NCBI RefSeq assembly: GCF_900115145.1
Contig: NZ_FOVL01000006.1
Span: 1-64,000, forward strand
Direction of reading: 5' to 3'
DNA from: Salegentibacter flavus
GTDB lineage: Bacteria; Bacteroidota; Bacteroidia; Flavobacteriales; Flavobacteriaceae
DNA length: 64,000 nucleotides
The notes beneath the pieces were generated by a model. That model worked only from the letters and a program-made list of their open reading frames with translations. It searched no databases and was not told the origin of the DNA. Each line of letters begins with the position of its first letter. The first letter of the stretch is position 1. This document shows positions 15,095 through 25,615 of the stretch, in pieces. The position numbers were made by a program, and so were the translations under genes.

Positions 15095-16699
15095 ATGAAA
15101 TATATTTATCAAACTTTACTTTTCTTTTTCCTGGGGAGTATTCTTTTTACGTCCTGTAAGGATCGTGAAACAGAAAAGTCTCCTTCAGAAAATGATACCG
15201 TAGTGCAGGCCGACGAAGATTTTCGTCCGGATTTCCACTTCACACCAAAATCCGGATGGATGAATGACCCTAACGGCATGTTTTACCTCGACGGGACTTA
15301 TCATTTATTTTTTCAGCATAATCCCGATGATAATGTTTGGGGACCTATGCACTGGGGCCATGCCACCAGCACTGATATGATAAACTGGGAGGAGCAGCCT
15401 ATTGCCCTGGAGCCCGATGAACACGGAACTATTTTCTCGGGAAGTGCTGTTGTAGACCACGAAAATACCTCCGGTCTGGGAGATGGCGAAACCCCTCCGG
15501 TTATTGCCATTTTCACCTATCACGATGCTGATAGAGAGCAAGAGGGAGAAGATGATTTTCAAACCCAGGGAATCGCCTATAGCCTTGATGCAGGAAAAAC
15601 CTGGACCAAATATGAAGAAAATCCTGTCCTGGACAACCCGGGGATCAGGGATTTTAGAGATCCGAAAGTAATATGGTATGAAGAAGAAAATAAATGGATC
15701 ATGTCACTAGCAGTCCAGGATCATATTAGCTTCTATTCTTCATCTAACCTTTTAGACTGGCAGCATGAGAGTGATTTTGGTCAGGCTCTGGGTGGCCATG
15801 GGGGAGTTTGGGAATGTCCTGATTTGTTTCCAATGCAAGTAGAGGACACGGAGGAAGAAAAATGGGTGCTTCTGGTAAGCATTAATCCCGGTGGACCAAA
15901 CGGCGGTTCTGCCACCCAGTATTTCGTAGGTGATTTTGATGGATCCACATTTACTCCCGATGAATCTATTGCAGATCTTGGAGAAGAGCACGACTACTGG
16001 ATAGACTTTGGAAAAGACAACTATGCCGGGGTAACCTGGTCAAATATTCCGGAAGAGGATGGTCGCCATCTTTTTATCGGTTGGATGTCTAACTGGCAGT
16101 ACGCCAATGAAGTTCCTACCGAAACCTGGAGAAGTGCCATGACCCTTCCTCGGGATCTAAACCTTACTCAACAGGAGAACACTTACCGAATTGTTTCAAC
16201 ACCGGTTCGTGAACTTAACGAATATAGTTCAGAAAGGATTTCAGAAAGTTCGGTTGAGATTGAGGACAGCACCAGCCTGGCCACTTCAGCAGATCTGGAT
16301 CTAAGCAAGGCCGAAATTCTTTTTGAAATCCCGCAACTGCAGCAGAACCAGCAATACACATTCTCTCTTAGCAATGATAAAGGAGATGTTTTAAAGTTTG
16401 GTTACGACCACGGGAAGGAAGAATTTTTTATCGATAGAAGTAATTCCGGCCTGGTTGATTTCAACGATAATTTTGGGGATAAGATTTCTTCGGCCCCGAG
16501 ACTTTCCGAGTCTAAAAACCTCAAAGTACGTGCAATAACAGATAATATGTCTATTGAGCTGTTCTTTGACGAAGGCCAGACAGTTATGACTGAGATCTTT
16601 TTCCCACAACAGGCCTTTAAGAATTTTTCGGCAGAAAGTGATCAGAGTTTTAAAATATCCGATTTCAAAATAAACCAATTAAAACATAATCAGGAATAA
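15095..16699 (+). CDS. GH32 fructan hydrolase lipoprotein (exo-fructosidase/levanase type)
   Basis: This enzyme hydrolyses beta-fructosyl linkages. A lipoprotein signal (ILFTSCKD) puts it on a membrane face. The five-blade GH32 domain has all catalytic motifs: WMNDPNG with nucleophile Asp58, FRDPK with Asp189, and WECPD with acid/base Glu240. Substrate-binding motifs such as HLFFQHNP and IFSGSAV are typical. The C-terminal beta-sandwich runs from about 360 to 534. Size and order match SacC-type exo-acting fructosidases. It should release fructose from levan or inulin pieces for the adjacent porter. Confidence 0.92.
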   Translation: MKYIYQTLLFFFLGSILFTSCKDRETEKSPSENDTVVQADEDFRPDFHFTPKSGWMNDPNGMFYLDGTYHLFFQHNPDDNVWGPMHWGHATSTDMINWEEQPIALEPDEHGTIFSGSAVVDHENTSGLGDGETPPVIAIFTYHDADREQEGEDDFQTQGIAYSLDAGKTWTKYEENPVLDNPGIRDFRDPKVIWYEEENKWIMSLAVQDHISFYSSSNLLDWQHESDFGQALGGHGGVWECPDLFPMQVEDTEEEKWVLLVSINPGGPNGGSATQYFVGDFDGSTFTPDESIADLGEEHDYWIDFGKDNYAGVTWSNIPEEDGRHLFIGWMSNWQYANEVPTETWRSAMTLPRDLNLTQQENTYRIVSTPVRELNEYSSERISESSVEIEDSTSLATSADLDLSKAEILFEIPQLQQNQQYTFSLSNDKGDVLKFGYDHGKEEFFIDRSNSGLVDFNDNFGDKISSAPRLSESKNLKVRAITDNMSIELFFDEGQTVMTEIFFPQQAFKNFSAESDQSFKISDFKINQLKHNQE

Positions 16700-16763
16700 C
16701 TCCTGTTACCAGAACCAATAGGTTACTGCGAATGACCCTTTATTAATCACACATTTTTAACCC

Positions 16764-18962
16764 ATGAAAAAAATGATTTTTCTCTTACAAATATTCTTAG
16801 CCAGCACTTTGTTTGCTTCCTGCTATGATGACGATGTTGTTTTTGTTGACGAAATCGATAGCCTAAGAATCGAAAAACTACTGGAATTTAATTTTGATGA
16901 ACCATCTGACGATTCCGTTACAGAAACCTCAACCGGGGAGACTTTCCCTATTGAAGGAAAATCGGTAAACCGAATGGAAGGGATATCGGGAAATGCTTTG
17001 TTCTTTGACGGATTAAGCAATGAAATAAACGGCGAAATTGATACGAATCTGCTTCCGGATGACGAAGTAACCATTTCGCTTTGGGCTTCCCCTAGATCTT
17101 TTCCTGTGGGAACCGCAGCAATGCTAGCCATGACGTCAGAGGGTTCTGAGACAGGTATCATGGTAGGTCTTAATACTTTCGGAAAGATTGTAGTGCAGTA
17201 TTTTATAAACGGCTCTTTTGAGGAGACCGTGAGTACAACAAGTATCCCAAGGAACCAGTGGAGCCACATCATTGTTGGAATTAGCCCTGCTACCCAATCG
17301 GTAGATATTTACCTTAACAATGAACAAATAACCTCTGGTAGTGCCCCATCAGGGTCGCTTACCTGGCCCTCTGGTAGTACCTCTTTCAGTATAGGGAAAA
17401 ACACCATGGGTGAATCTCTGGGCGATTTTGAAATTGATTTCTATTCCGGGGCTCTCGATGAGATCCAGGTGTACTCCGGAAGTGCCACTCCTGCAGTTGC
17501 CGAATTTATTGGCGGGCAGTATGGTACTCCCGGAGAGGTAGATTATAATTTAGGAATCGATTATTCCGGAGATCCACATAGACCAATCTATCACCCTATC
17601 CCCGATTATGGATGGACAAATGAATCTTACGGCCTGGTGTATCTTGACGGAACCTACCATATGTTCTTTCAGAAAAATGAAGTTTTCCTGGGAATTGCGC
17701 AACAAAACTGGGGACACTTAACCAGCCCTGATCTCGTAGACTGGGAAGAACAGGATGCTGTTTTATGGCCTACTGAAGGATGGGACCAGGCCGGAATATG
17801 GTCTGGTGACGCTATAATTCTGGAAGATGGCACTCCTGCCGTGATTTATACCGGTGTAGACGGGAATCGTGCCGGAATGGGGTCTGCATTTTCTTCAGAT
17901 AATTACCAAACCTTAGAGAAAAATCCTAATAACCCGCTTATTCCCGCTGCCCCGGAAGAGGTGGACCTTGATTTTCGCGATCCTTATGTAATTCATAAAG
18001 ACGGTTTATACCATATGATCATAGGAAGCGGAATTGCTGCAGAAGGAGGAAACGTGGTTTATTATACCAGCGAAGACTTTGAAGACTGGACTTATGAGGG
18101 AATCCTGTTTCAGGGAGATATCAATCAGGGCCAGGGTGAATTCTGGGAAATGCCTGTATTACATGAAGTTTCTGACGGAAGATTTATTCTCCTCGTTCAG
18201 AAAACACCAGATAATACTTCTCCGGCAATCACTTTTTACTGGACCGGTAGTTTCGAAGATGGTGAGTTTATCCCCGAATTTGAAGCTCCTAAATACCTGG
18301 AGGTAGTAAATGGTTTCCTTTCGCCGGCAGTAGCTATTGATGCAGATGGCAGAACAACAGCTATAGGGATTATTCCCGATGAAGTTTCGCCGGAATTTCA
18401 GCAGCAACAGGGCTATGCTCATTTATTCAGCATTCCGCAGGTGTGGACCTTAGACGACGAAGGAACCATATTAATTGAACCTCATCCACACTTAGTTGAT
18501 TACCGTGGAGAACAGGTGAATATTGGTAATGTTAATCTTGAAGCTGGACAGGAAGATAATATAGACTTCAACGGAAAACATTTTGAAATGAATGCCACTT
18601 TCGATACCGGCACTGCCAGCAAATTTGGTTTCGTCTTTGGAAAATCTGAAACCAGTGGTGAGGAATACAGGGTGTACTACGATTTTACCACACAGGAATG
18701 GGTGGTGGACGCTTCAGAATCTTCAACATCTGACCTGGTGAGAAGAGATGTACGCAGAGGTTCTTTCAGCTTAAGCCAGGGAAGTACAGTAGACGTGCAG
18801 GTGTTTGTAGATGGATCTGTATTGGAAGTATTTATTGATGGGGAATCACACTTTACAGGAAGATTCTTCCCGGAAAGTACTGATGCCAATGGTGTTGATC
18901 TTTTTGTTGAAGGAGGATCTGCCTCTGCCGATGTTACCATTTATGAAATTGAAAACAATTAA
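16764..18962 (+). CDS. LamG-GH32 lipoprotein with altered nucleophile motif
   Basis: The 732-aa protein starts with a lipoprotein signal (LFASCYDDD). A LamG/concanavalin-type domain (about 60-245, ALFFDGLSNEING, VTISLWASP) is followed by a GH32 catalytic domain and C-terminal sandwich (about 265-732). Asp406 in FRDPYV and acid/base Glu462 in FWEMP are kept, but the WMNDPNG motif reads WTNESYG, placing Glu287 where the nucleophilic Asp is expected; the usual Cys after the acid/base is Met. It could be an active enzyme of a diverged subfamily with changed linkage, or a fructan-binding protein. It sits between the first GH32 and susC in the operon, 16 bp before the latter. Confidence 0.88.
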   Translation: MKKMIFLLQIFLASTLFASCYDDDVVFVDEIDSLRIEKLLEFNFDEPSDDSVTETSTGETFPIEGKSVNRMEGISGNALFFDGLSNEINGEIDTNLLPDDEVTISLWASPRSFPVGTAAMLAMTSEGSETGIMVGLNTFGKIVVQYFINGSFEETVSTTSIPRNQWSHIIVGISPATQSVDIYLNNEQITSGSAPSGSLTWPSGSTSFSIGKNTMGESLGDFEIDFYSGALDEIQVYSGSATPAVAEFIGGQYGTPGEVDYNLGIDYSGDPHRPIYHPIPDYGWTNESYGLVYLDGTYHMFFQKNEVFLGIAQQNWGHLTSPDLVDWEEQDAVLWPTEGWDQAGIWSGDAIILEDGTPAVIYTGVDGNRAGMGSAFSSDNYQTLEKNPNNPLIPAAPEEVDLDFRDPYVIHKDGLYHMIIGSGIAAEGGNVVYYTSEDFEDWTYEGILFQGDINQGQGEFWEMPVLHEVSDGRFILLVQKTPDNTSPAITFYWTGSFEDGEFIPEFEAPKYLEVVNGFLSPAVAIDADGRTTAIGIIPDEVSPEFQQQQGYAHLFSIPQVWTLDDEGTILIEPHPHLVDYRGEQVNIGNVNLEAGQEDNIDFNGKHFEMNATFDTGTASKFGFVFGKSETSGEEYRVYYDFTTQEWVVDASESSTSDLVRRDVRRGSFSLSQGSTVDVQVFVDGSVLEVFIDGESHFTGRFFPESTDANGVDLFVEGGSASADVTIYEIENN

Positions 18963-18978
18963 ACCAGCCAGCTCATAT

Positions 18979-21900
18979 ATGAAAAATTATATTTTAATAT
19001 TAACTCTATTTTGTTCCCTTTACGGGTTTGCCCAGGACAGGCAGATCTCCGGAACTGTAACCGATGAAACTGGTTTAACAGTGCCCGGCGCCAGTGTATT
19101 GATCAAAGATACCAACCGGGGAACGATGACCGATTTTGACGGAAATTTTGAATTAACCGTAAATGATGGTGAAACCCTTGTGATTTCCTTTATTGGATAC
19201 CTCACTCAGGAAGTGCCCATCGATAATCGCAATACCTATAATATAGTATTGCAGGAGGATGTGTCTCAACTGGACGAAGTAATTGTGACCGGATATACTG
19301 CGGAAAGGAAATCTGACATTGCCGGAGCAATTACAGTGGTAGATGTTTCTGAACTTTCCCAGGAATTCAGTCCCAATATTCTAACCTCTCTGCAAGGACG
19401 GGTGCCTGGGATCCAGATAAATTCGGGCGGGACACCGGGAGGTAATGATTCCCAGATCTTAATTCGAGGATTAACTACCGTAAATTCAGGTTCGAGCCCA
19501 CTTTGGGTAATAGATGGGGTGCAAACTTTTAATCCTTCTTCCCTGAATCCGGATGAAATTGAGAGTATCCAGGTACTAAAAGACGGGGCCTCAGCCGCTT
19601 TGTATGGAACCTCTGCCGCAAACGGAGTAATTGTAGTTACCACGAAAAAAGGAAAGGAAGGAATGTCTGAATTTTCAGTTAAGTCGGAAACTACTTTAAA
19701 CATGCTAAGAGATGACATAGATGTATTAAATGCAAGGCAGTGGGCCGATGTTTATTACCAGGCACGTACCAATGACGGAATTTCAGGAAATTATAATATG
19801 CTTACCGATAACGGAAGTGGTTTTGATATTCCTGAATTTCTTGATGAGGAACAATTATTACGTGCTTCCGATACCGATTGGGTAGACGTAATTATTGATA
19901 ATTCCTTCTCCTATAATACTGATGCCAATTATCGCTTCGGAGATGAGAACATACAGCTATTCACCGGTGTTAATTATACCAAGGATAATGGGATTCAGAA
20001 ATATACTTATTACGACAGGTTTAATGCAAGGTTAAACACCACCTTTAAACTCTGGAATGACCGTATAACTGTAGGTGAGAATTTTCTTTATTCCAATTTT
20101 AATGAAGTACAGGCCAATGAATTTGAAAATGCGATCCTGCAAAATCCTCTTTTACCGGTTTATACTGAAAGTGGAAGCTATATGGCACCTGTAATACAGG
20201 ATAAAGCTAACTCCCTGGCCAATCTTTGGGCAAACCGAAAAAATCAACAACGTAATAATAGATTTTTAGGTAATGTTTATGCCAACTTTGAGATTCTGGA
20301 AGGATTAAATTTTAATACTTCCATAAACTTCGATTATGTGCGGCATAATTTCGATACCCGCACTCAGCCTTTTGTACAAATGAACCAGATCCCAAGTGTT
20401 TTTAGAAACATAGATGTAGACCAGGTAGAAAATGAATTCTTTAAAACCATTTTCACCAATTTGCTTTCCTATGAGTTTGAGTATGATAAACATCGTTTTA
20501 ATGTTCTGGGGGGGATAGAGTTTACAAGAGAAGATGAAGATTTTCTTAATGAAAGAATCAGAGGTGTGGATATTACGGATTACCCGAATTACATCGTAAG
20601 AACCGATGCTGAATTTCAAACCCTTCGAGGTGCTATTGAATACCGGAAGCAATCACAGTTTGGATCTTTAAAATATATTTTTGATAATCGTTACATTATT
20701 TCCGGAAGTATTCGCCGGGACGGTTCCTCCAGGTTTGGTCCGAACAATAGATTTGGTATTTTTCCGGCAGCATCAGTTGCCTGGAATGTCTCGAATGAAG
20801 AATTTCTCATAGATTCTGAAACGATTTCTAACCTTAAATTCAGAGGTTCCTGGGGTGTTAATGGAAACGACCTTATTGGTAACTACCTTTTCCTTAGTGC
20901 CTTTCTTAATAATAGTGTAGGCAATGTAATTGAGTTTTCAGATTACGATATTGTGGGGGATGGTTATGGCACTCAAAATGGTATTTTACAGGCAAGACAG
21001 GCTAATCCCGATATTCAATGGGAAGAAACTACCCAGTATAACGTCGGTTTTGATGTTGGCTTTTTTATGAACAGGCTTTCTCTTTCTGCTGATTTTTTTG
21101 ATAAACGAACCAATAATTTAATACTCCAACCTATTGCACAGGCGATAACCGGAGAATCTGATCCGCCAACAATTAATGCCGGAGAAGTTTCCAATATTGG
21201 GTTTGAAAGTGTTTTGAGCTTTCAGAGTAAAAGAGACAAAAATTTCACTTTTGGCGCCGATCTTAATTTCTCACATTATAAAAACAATGTAGAGTCTTTA
21301 GATACCGATAATAACTTTCTGTTAAACAGTGCGGTTGCCATAACCCAAAAAGGTTCCCCAATTGCTTCTTTCTACGGTCTTATTGCCGACGGCATCTTTA
21401 GAACTCCTGAAGAGGTCGCTGTTCATGCCCGCCAATCTGGAAAAGACCTGGGAAGAATAAGATATAAAGATCTTAATAATGATGGGGTGATAGACAACAA
21501 TGACAGGACAATAATTGGAAACCCACATCCTGATTTCATCTATGGGCTAAACTTAAACGCAGCCTACAAAGGTTTTGACCTAAGTGCTTATTTTGATGGA
21601 AAACAAGGTCATGATATTTACAATACCCAAAGAAACCTGGGAGATTTTACATATTTCAGTTTCAATTTCGGGCAAAACACTTTGGATGCCTGGACACCTG
21701 AAAGAGCGAATTCCAATATTCCTGCTTTAAGTACAAATAATTCGAATAACGAAATTCAGCCTTCCAGTTATTTTGTTGAAGACGGTTCTTATTTCAGATT
21801 AAAAAATATAACTGTAGGTTATACTTTTTCAGAAGATATCACCGGGCAGTTAGGCTTATCGAACTTAAGATTTTATTTATCGGGCCAAAACCTGGTTGAT

Positions 21901-22023
21901 TTTACTTCTTTTTCAGGTTTTGATTACGAAGTATCAGGTTTAGGAGCCGGAGGAATTGGGATAGCTGGTTATGGCATCCCGCATACCAAAACTGTGAGTT
22001 TTGGCGTATCTACAAATTTTTAA
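18979..22023 (+). CDS. SusC-like TonB-dependent transporter (fructan locus)
   Basis: This outer-membrane importer for fructan oligosaccharides has a signal peptide (ending YGFAQ), a CarboxypepD_reg-like domain (ISGTVTDETGLTVPGASVLIK), a TonB-box/plug region (DEVIVTGYTAERKSDIAGAI, then LQGRVPGIQINSGG and IRGLTTVNSGSSPLWVIDG), and a large C-terminal barrel ending KTVSFGVSTNF. Translation could open from 18811, but those codons overlap the GH32 gene and lack a signal; ATG at 18979 is right (1014 aa). The susD gene follows after nine bases. Confidence 0.95.
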   Translation: MKNYILILTLFCSLYGFAQDRQISGTVTDETGLTVPGASVLIKDTNRGTMTDFDGNFELTVNDGETLVISFIGYLTQEVPIDNRNTYNIVLQEDVSQLDEVIVTGYTAERKSDIAGAITVVDVSELSQEFSPNILTSLQGRVPGIQINSGGTPGGNDSQILIRGLTTVNSGSSPLWVIDGVQTFNPSSLNPDEIESIQVLKDGASAALYGTSAANGVIVVTTKKGKEGMSEFSVKSETTLNMLRDDIDVLNARQWADVYYQARTNDGISGNYNMLTDNGSGFDIPEFLDEEQLLRASDTDWVDVIIDNSFSYNTDANYRFGDENIQLFTGVNYTKDNGIQKYTYYDRFNARLNTTFKLWNDRITVGENFLYSNFNEVQANEFENAILQNPLLPVYTESGSYMAPVIQDKANSLANLWANRKNQQRNNRFLGNVYANFEILEGLNFNTSINFDYVRHNFDTRTQPFVQMNQIPSVFRNIDVDQVENEFFKTIFTNLLSYEFEYDKHRFNVLGGIEFTREDEDFLNERIRGVDITDYPNYIVRTDAEFQTLRGAIEYRKQSQFGSLKYIFDNRYIISGSIRRDGSSRFGPNNRFGIFPAASVAWNVSNEEFLIDSETISNLKFRGSWGVNGNDLIGNYLFLSAFLNNSVGNVIEFSDYDIVGDGYGTQNGILQARQANPDIQWEETTQYNVGFDVGFFMNRLSLSADFFDKRTNNLILQPIAQAITGESDPPTINAGEVSNIGFESVLSFQSKRDKNFTFGADLNFSHYKNNVESLDTDNNFLLNSAVAITQKGSPIASFYGLIADGIFRTPEEVAVHARQSGKDLGRIRYKDLNNDGVIDNNDRTIIGNPHPDFIYGLNLNAAYKGFDLSAYFDGKQGHDIYNTQRNLGDFTYFSFNFGQNTLDAWTPERANSNIPALSTNNSNNEIQPSSYFVEDGSYFRLKNITVGYTFSEDITGQLGLSNLRFYLSGQNLVDFTSFSGFDYEVSGLGAGGIGIAGYGIPHTKTVSFGVSTNF

Positions 22024-22032
22024 TTCCATCTT

Positions 22033-23745
22033 ATGAAAACTATGAATAATAAATTAAAGCACATTTTAACCGTTTTAGGGTTAATGTTGATCATCGGATG
22101 TGTTTCAGAGGATGATCTGAATGTTCAGGAAGCAAATACGATTTCTGAAGAGAACCTTGAGCCCGAAGCCTTGGTAATTGCTGCCTATAGTGCTTTGGAT
22201 TACCGATATAATACCGGAGATTTTAGAGATCTCTGGCCTTTTGACCACTCGCCTTCCAATTGGGGAACATCAGACATACGTTCTGGAGATGCCTATAAAG
22301 GTGGAGGTGGCACCGGAGATAATCCGGGTGGCGGCATGCACCAATTAGAAACTCATGATCTTTTTCCTTCCAGTGATAATGTATATAACCTTTGGAGATC
22401 TATCTATTTTGGAGTAAAGAGAGTTGATATCGCTATAAGGTTTTTGACCGAACTGGAAGAAGGGGAATTCGACAAGCGTGATATCAGGCTTGGAGAATTA
22501 TATGTTCTCCGTGCTCATTTCTACTTCGAAGCAATGAAAAACTTTGGTTCTATTGTTTGGTACGATGAAAATACACCGGTAACCGAACTGAAATCTATCC
22601 CGAATACCTTTGATGAGAATTTCATATGGGAAAAAATTGAGGGAGATCTGAATAATGCGATTTCATTGCTTCCTGAAAGTCAGCCTGATCTTGGTCGCGC
22701 CAATGCCCTTGTTGCTCATGCATATTTGGCAAAAGCACATTTGTTTCAGGAAAACTGGCAAGGAGTGATCTCTCATACCAATATGGTAATAAATTCCGGT
22801 CAGTATAGATTGGTTGAGGATATCGAAAGATTATATTCTGAACCAGGTTATGGAAATCCTGAGAATATTTTTGCCATTCAGTTTTCTATTGAAGACGGGT
22901 CGCAATATGGGAATGTGAATTTTGGAGATCTTTTAAATTCGCCAGATAGCCCTAACGATGATCCCAATCATCCTTACCTTAATGGAGACGACTTCCACAA
23001 ACCTTCACAGAACCTTGCTAATGCTTTTAAAGTTAATGATAATGGACTTCCTATGTTCAACACATTTAATGCAGAAAATGTTAATGAGGAAGATCTGGTA
23101 GATCCGCGATTAGATCATACCATAGGTAGACCGGGAATTACCTGGAAAGACTGGACAGCCATGCCTCAACAGCCAAACTGGAGCAGGGATGCCGGAACCT
23201 ACGGGTTATTGGTGCGTAAGAAAAATATGATCTATCCAACCTCTGATGGAATGGCTTCTAACCCAAATGGTTTTCCCTGGGCTTTAGGGAATCTTGATTT
23301 TCCTTTAATCAAGTATTCAGATCTTCTTTTATGGAAAGCTGAAGCCCTTATTGAAACCGGAAGTGTTTCCGAGGGTGTAGAAATCATTAATGAGATTCGT
23401 TTGCGAGCAAAAAACTCTCCCTATGTAAAAGATTTTGAGAACCCTACTGAAGATGCCGCTAATTATTTAATAAATACCTATTCAACCTCCTTATCTCAGG
23501 AACAGGCTTTATCGGCTCTGCGTTTTGAAAGGAGGCTGGAATTAGCCAATGAGGGACACCGGTTTTATGACCTGGTACGATGGGAAATTGCCGATAGCTA
23601 CTTAAGTGAATACATAGCTACTGAACAGGCACGAAGACCATATCTGTCGGGAGCAAGTCTTGAACCACACGAATATTACCTCCCTATCCCACAAATAGAA
23701 ATTGATGCCAGTGGCGGAGTTTACACCCAGAGACCTGGATATTAA
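22033..23745 (+). CDS. SusD/RagB-family surface glycan-binding lipoprotein
   Basis: This is the partner lid of the preceding SusC. The lipoprotein signal is LMLIIGCVSED. The N-terminal TPR-like helices (ALVIAAYSALDYRY, VLRAHFYFEAMKNFG) and the C-terminal SusD signature region (ALRFERRLELANEGHRFYDLVRW, ending YYLPIPQIEIDAS) are clear. At 570 aa the length is typical. It is surface exposed and should bind fructan chains for import. Confidence 0.95.
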   Translation: MKTMNNKLKHILTVLGLMLIIGCVSEDDLNVQEANTISEENLEPEALVIAAYSALDYRYNTGDFRDLWPFDHSPSNWGTSDIRSGDAYKGGGGTGDNPGGGMHQLETHDLFPSSDNVYNLWRSIYFGVKRVDIAIRFLTELEEGEFDKRDIRLGELYVLRAHFYFEAMKNFGSIVWYDENTPVTELKSIPNTFDENFIWEKIEGDLNNAISLLPESQPDLGRANALVAHAYLAKAHLFQENWQGVISHTNMVINSGQYRLVEDIERLYSEPGYGNPENIFAIQFSIEDGSQYGNVNFGDLLNSPDSPNDDPNHPYLNGDDFHKPSQNLANAFKVNDNGLPMFNTFNAENVNEEDLVDPRLDHTIGRPGITWKDWTAMPQQPNWSRDAGTYGLLVRKKNMIYPTSDGMASNPNGFPWALGNLDFPLIKYSDLLLWKAEALIETGSVSEGVEIINEIRLRAKNSPYVKDFENPTEDAANYLINTYSTSLSQEQALSALRFERRLELANEGHRFYDLVRWEIADSYLSEYIATEQARRPYLSGASLEPHEYYLPIPQIEIDASGGVYTQRPGY

Positions 23746-23777
23746 TAAAATTATTTTAAAAAATTAAAACTGATCAA

Positions 23778-25604
23778 ATGAAATCATTCCAAAAATTAGC
23801 AAAAATTACACTTGGGTTATTCCTGATATTGCCTTTTGTAGTACTGTATTCCTGCAGCGATGATGATAATTTTACCGATGTGGTACCGGATTTTTCTGAG
23901 GCTATTATTCGGTCTTTCGAGGTAGACGGTGAATTTGCCGATATTGACCATACCTCTGCAACCATATCTATGACTTTACCTGCCGGGACCGACTTAAGTG
24001 CCATTCAGGTGGAGCTTCAAACTCCTGAAGGAACAAGCATTGAGCCTGCATCCGGTAGTACTATAGATTTCACTCAAGGGCCTGTTATCTTTAAAACTCA
24101 GGCTCAAAACGGTGCCAACCGTGAGTATACGGCAATGCTTGCTGCTTATGGTGAACCAAAATTCCTGAATTTCACTATTGGGGAAAATGCCGGGGTAATA
24201 GACCATAATGATAATACCATCACGGTAAATATTGGTAGCGAGGATGGCGATATTACAAGTCTTGCTCCCAATTTTATAATCCCAGATGGCACAAGTGTAG
24301 ATATTGCTTCAGGAGTTTCAAGGGATTTTTCCAGACCTGTAGTGTATACTATCCAATCGAATGATGGTTTTACAGCAAAAGAATATACAGTAACCGTTAA
24401 TCAAATTGAAGGTCCTAAAGTTAATAGTTTTGTAATTGAAGAAACGGAAGGAGTTATAGATAATGAAGAAAATACCATATATCTTGCTTTACCTGCAGGA
24501 ACTGATGTTTCCAGTCTCACTCCTGAAATTTCAATTCCTGAAGGCCAAAGTATTTCGCCGGCATCAGGGGAGGAAGTAGATTTTACAGAGCCTGTGGAAT
24601 ATACTGTTACCAATACTGAGAATATTAAAAAAACCTATACCGTTACCGTTGAAGCCCAGGATGTAGAGGCCACTTTCTATGCTTTTCTTGGGGAGCAAGA
24701 TGAGATCGATGCTCTGGTAGACGATGATGCTAAAGCAGCGGCAACCTGGATGAGAGACAACTATGGTGATGATTTTAAATACCTCTCCTTCAGCGAAATC
24801 ACAGCTCAGAATATGGCCGAGGTGAAAGTAGCGATGATTTATTATCTCACACCTGCTGAAGATTTAGGTTATAGTGCAACCCCAGACAATGTTTCAACAT
24901 TATTACCTACTGGTTTAAGACCTGGAGGAACCAGGGCTCAGGTTCTGAAAAACTGGGTGAAATCTGGTGGTGATATGCTTATTGCCGGAGATGCAACTCC
25001 TCTTATCTTTTCGTTAGACAGAGTGCCGGCCGATTTTTCAGCACCAAGAGATCCCGGAAATTATGTGTATTCTGAATTTGGATGTGCCGGATCAACAGGT
25101 TGTGTAGATCAGGGAAAACCTGCTGACGATATCTGGGGATTAGGAATGCGACCTGAAAATAATTCAGAAGATCGCAGAAGCCATCCCATTTTTGATGGAT
25201 TAAGCTTTCAGAATGATGAATTTCTCGCGCTGCAAAATTCAGCAACCAGGGAAGTACGTTTGATATGGTGGCAGCATTTTGATGGAATTCTTGACCCGGG
25301 TTGTTGTGGTCAGGATGCTGCTCTTGTATTTGAGCAAACTCTAAGTGCTACGAAGTTTGGAACCTTAGGTCACATTGGTGATGCCTTTGGGTATGGAGCC
25401 GTGCTTTGGAACAGGACCGATGAGAACATACACGACAGCTTTGATGACCAAATATCCGAAGATTATAAAGGCTCCATTTTCAGTATAGAAAATACGATTG
25501 TAGGTTACGAATGGGATTCTAACGGTACTCAAAATGATTACCAGTCGAACATAGAAACTTTCACTAAGAATATTCTTGATCACTTATACAACCTTGAAGA
25601 CTAA
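23778..25604 (+). CDS. Surface lipoprotein with DUF5018-type repeats and DUF4960-like C-terminus
   Basis: The protein follows susD where a SusE/F-type glycan-binding protein is expected. After a lipoprotein signal (VVLYSCSDDD) come three related beta-sandwich repeats of about 85 residues (start points near 40, 125 and 210). Each has the pattern I-D-x-x-x-x-T-I with LPAGTD or similar, and EYTV at its end. A C-terminal globular part (about 295-608) begins YAFLGEQDEIDAL and is similar to the downstream gene product. No catalytic motif is visible. The likely role is fructan binding on the cell surface. Confidence 0.75.
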   Translation: MKSFQKLAKITLGLFLILPFVVLYSCSDDDNFTDVVPDFSEAIIRSFEVDGEFADIDHTSATISMTLPAGTDLSAIQVELQTPEGTSIEPASGSTIDFTQGPVIFKTQAQNGANREYTAMLAAYGEPKFLNFTIGENAGVIDHNDNTITVNIGSEDGDITSLAPNFIIPDGTSVDIASGVSRDFSRPVVYTIQSNDGFTAKEYTVTVNQIEGPKVNSFVIEETEGVIDNEENTIYLALPAGTDVSSLTPEISIPEGQSISPASGEEVDFTEPVEYTVTNTENIKKTYTVTVEAQDVEATFYAFLGEQDEIDALVDDDAKAAATWMRDNYGDDFKYLSFSEITAQNMAEVKVAMIYYLTPAEDLGYSATPDNVSTLLPTGLRPGGTRAQVLKNWVKSGGDMLIAGDATPLIFSLDRVPADFSAPRDPGNYVYSEFGCAGSTGCVDQGKPADDIWGLGMRPENNSEDRRSHPIFDGLSFQNDEFLALQNSATREVRLIWWQHFDGILDPGCCGQDAALVFEQTLSATKFGTLGHIGDAFGYGAVLWNRTDENIHDSFDDQISEDYKGSIFSIENTIVGYEWDSNGTQNDYQSNIETFTKNILDHLYNLED

Positions 25605-25615
25605 ATCTAAAGCTC

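Noticed and set aside
18811-18978. A longer SusC reading from 18811
   Set aside because: It overlaps the GH32 gene and has no signal peptide; ATG at 18979 does.
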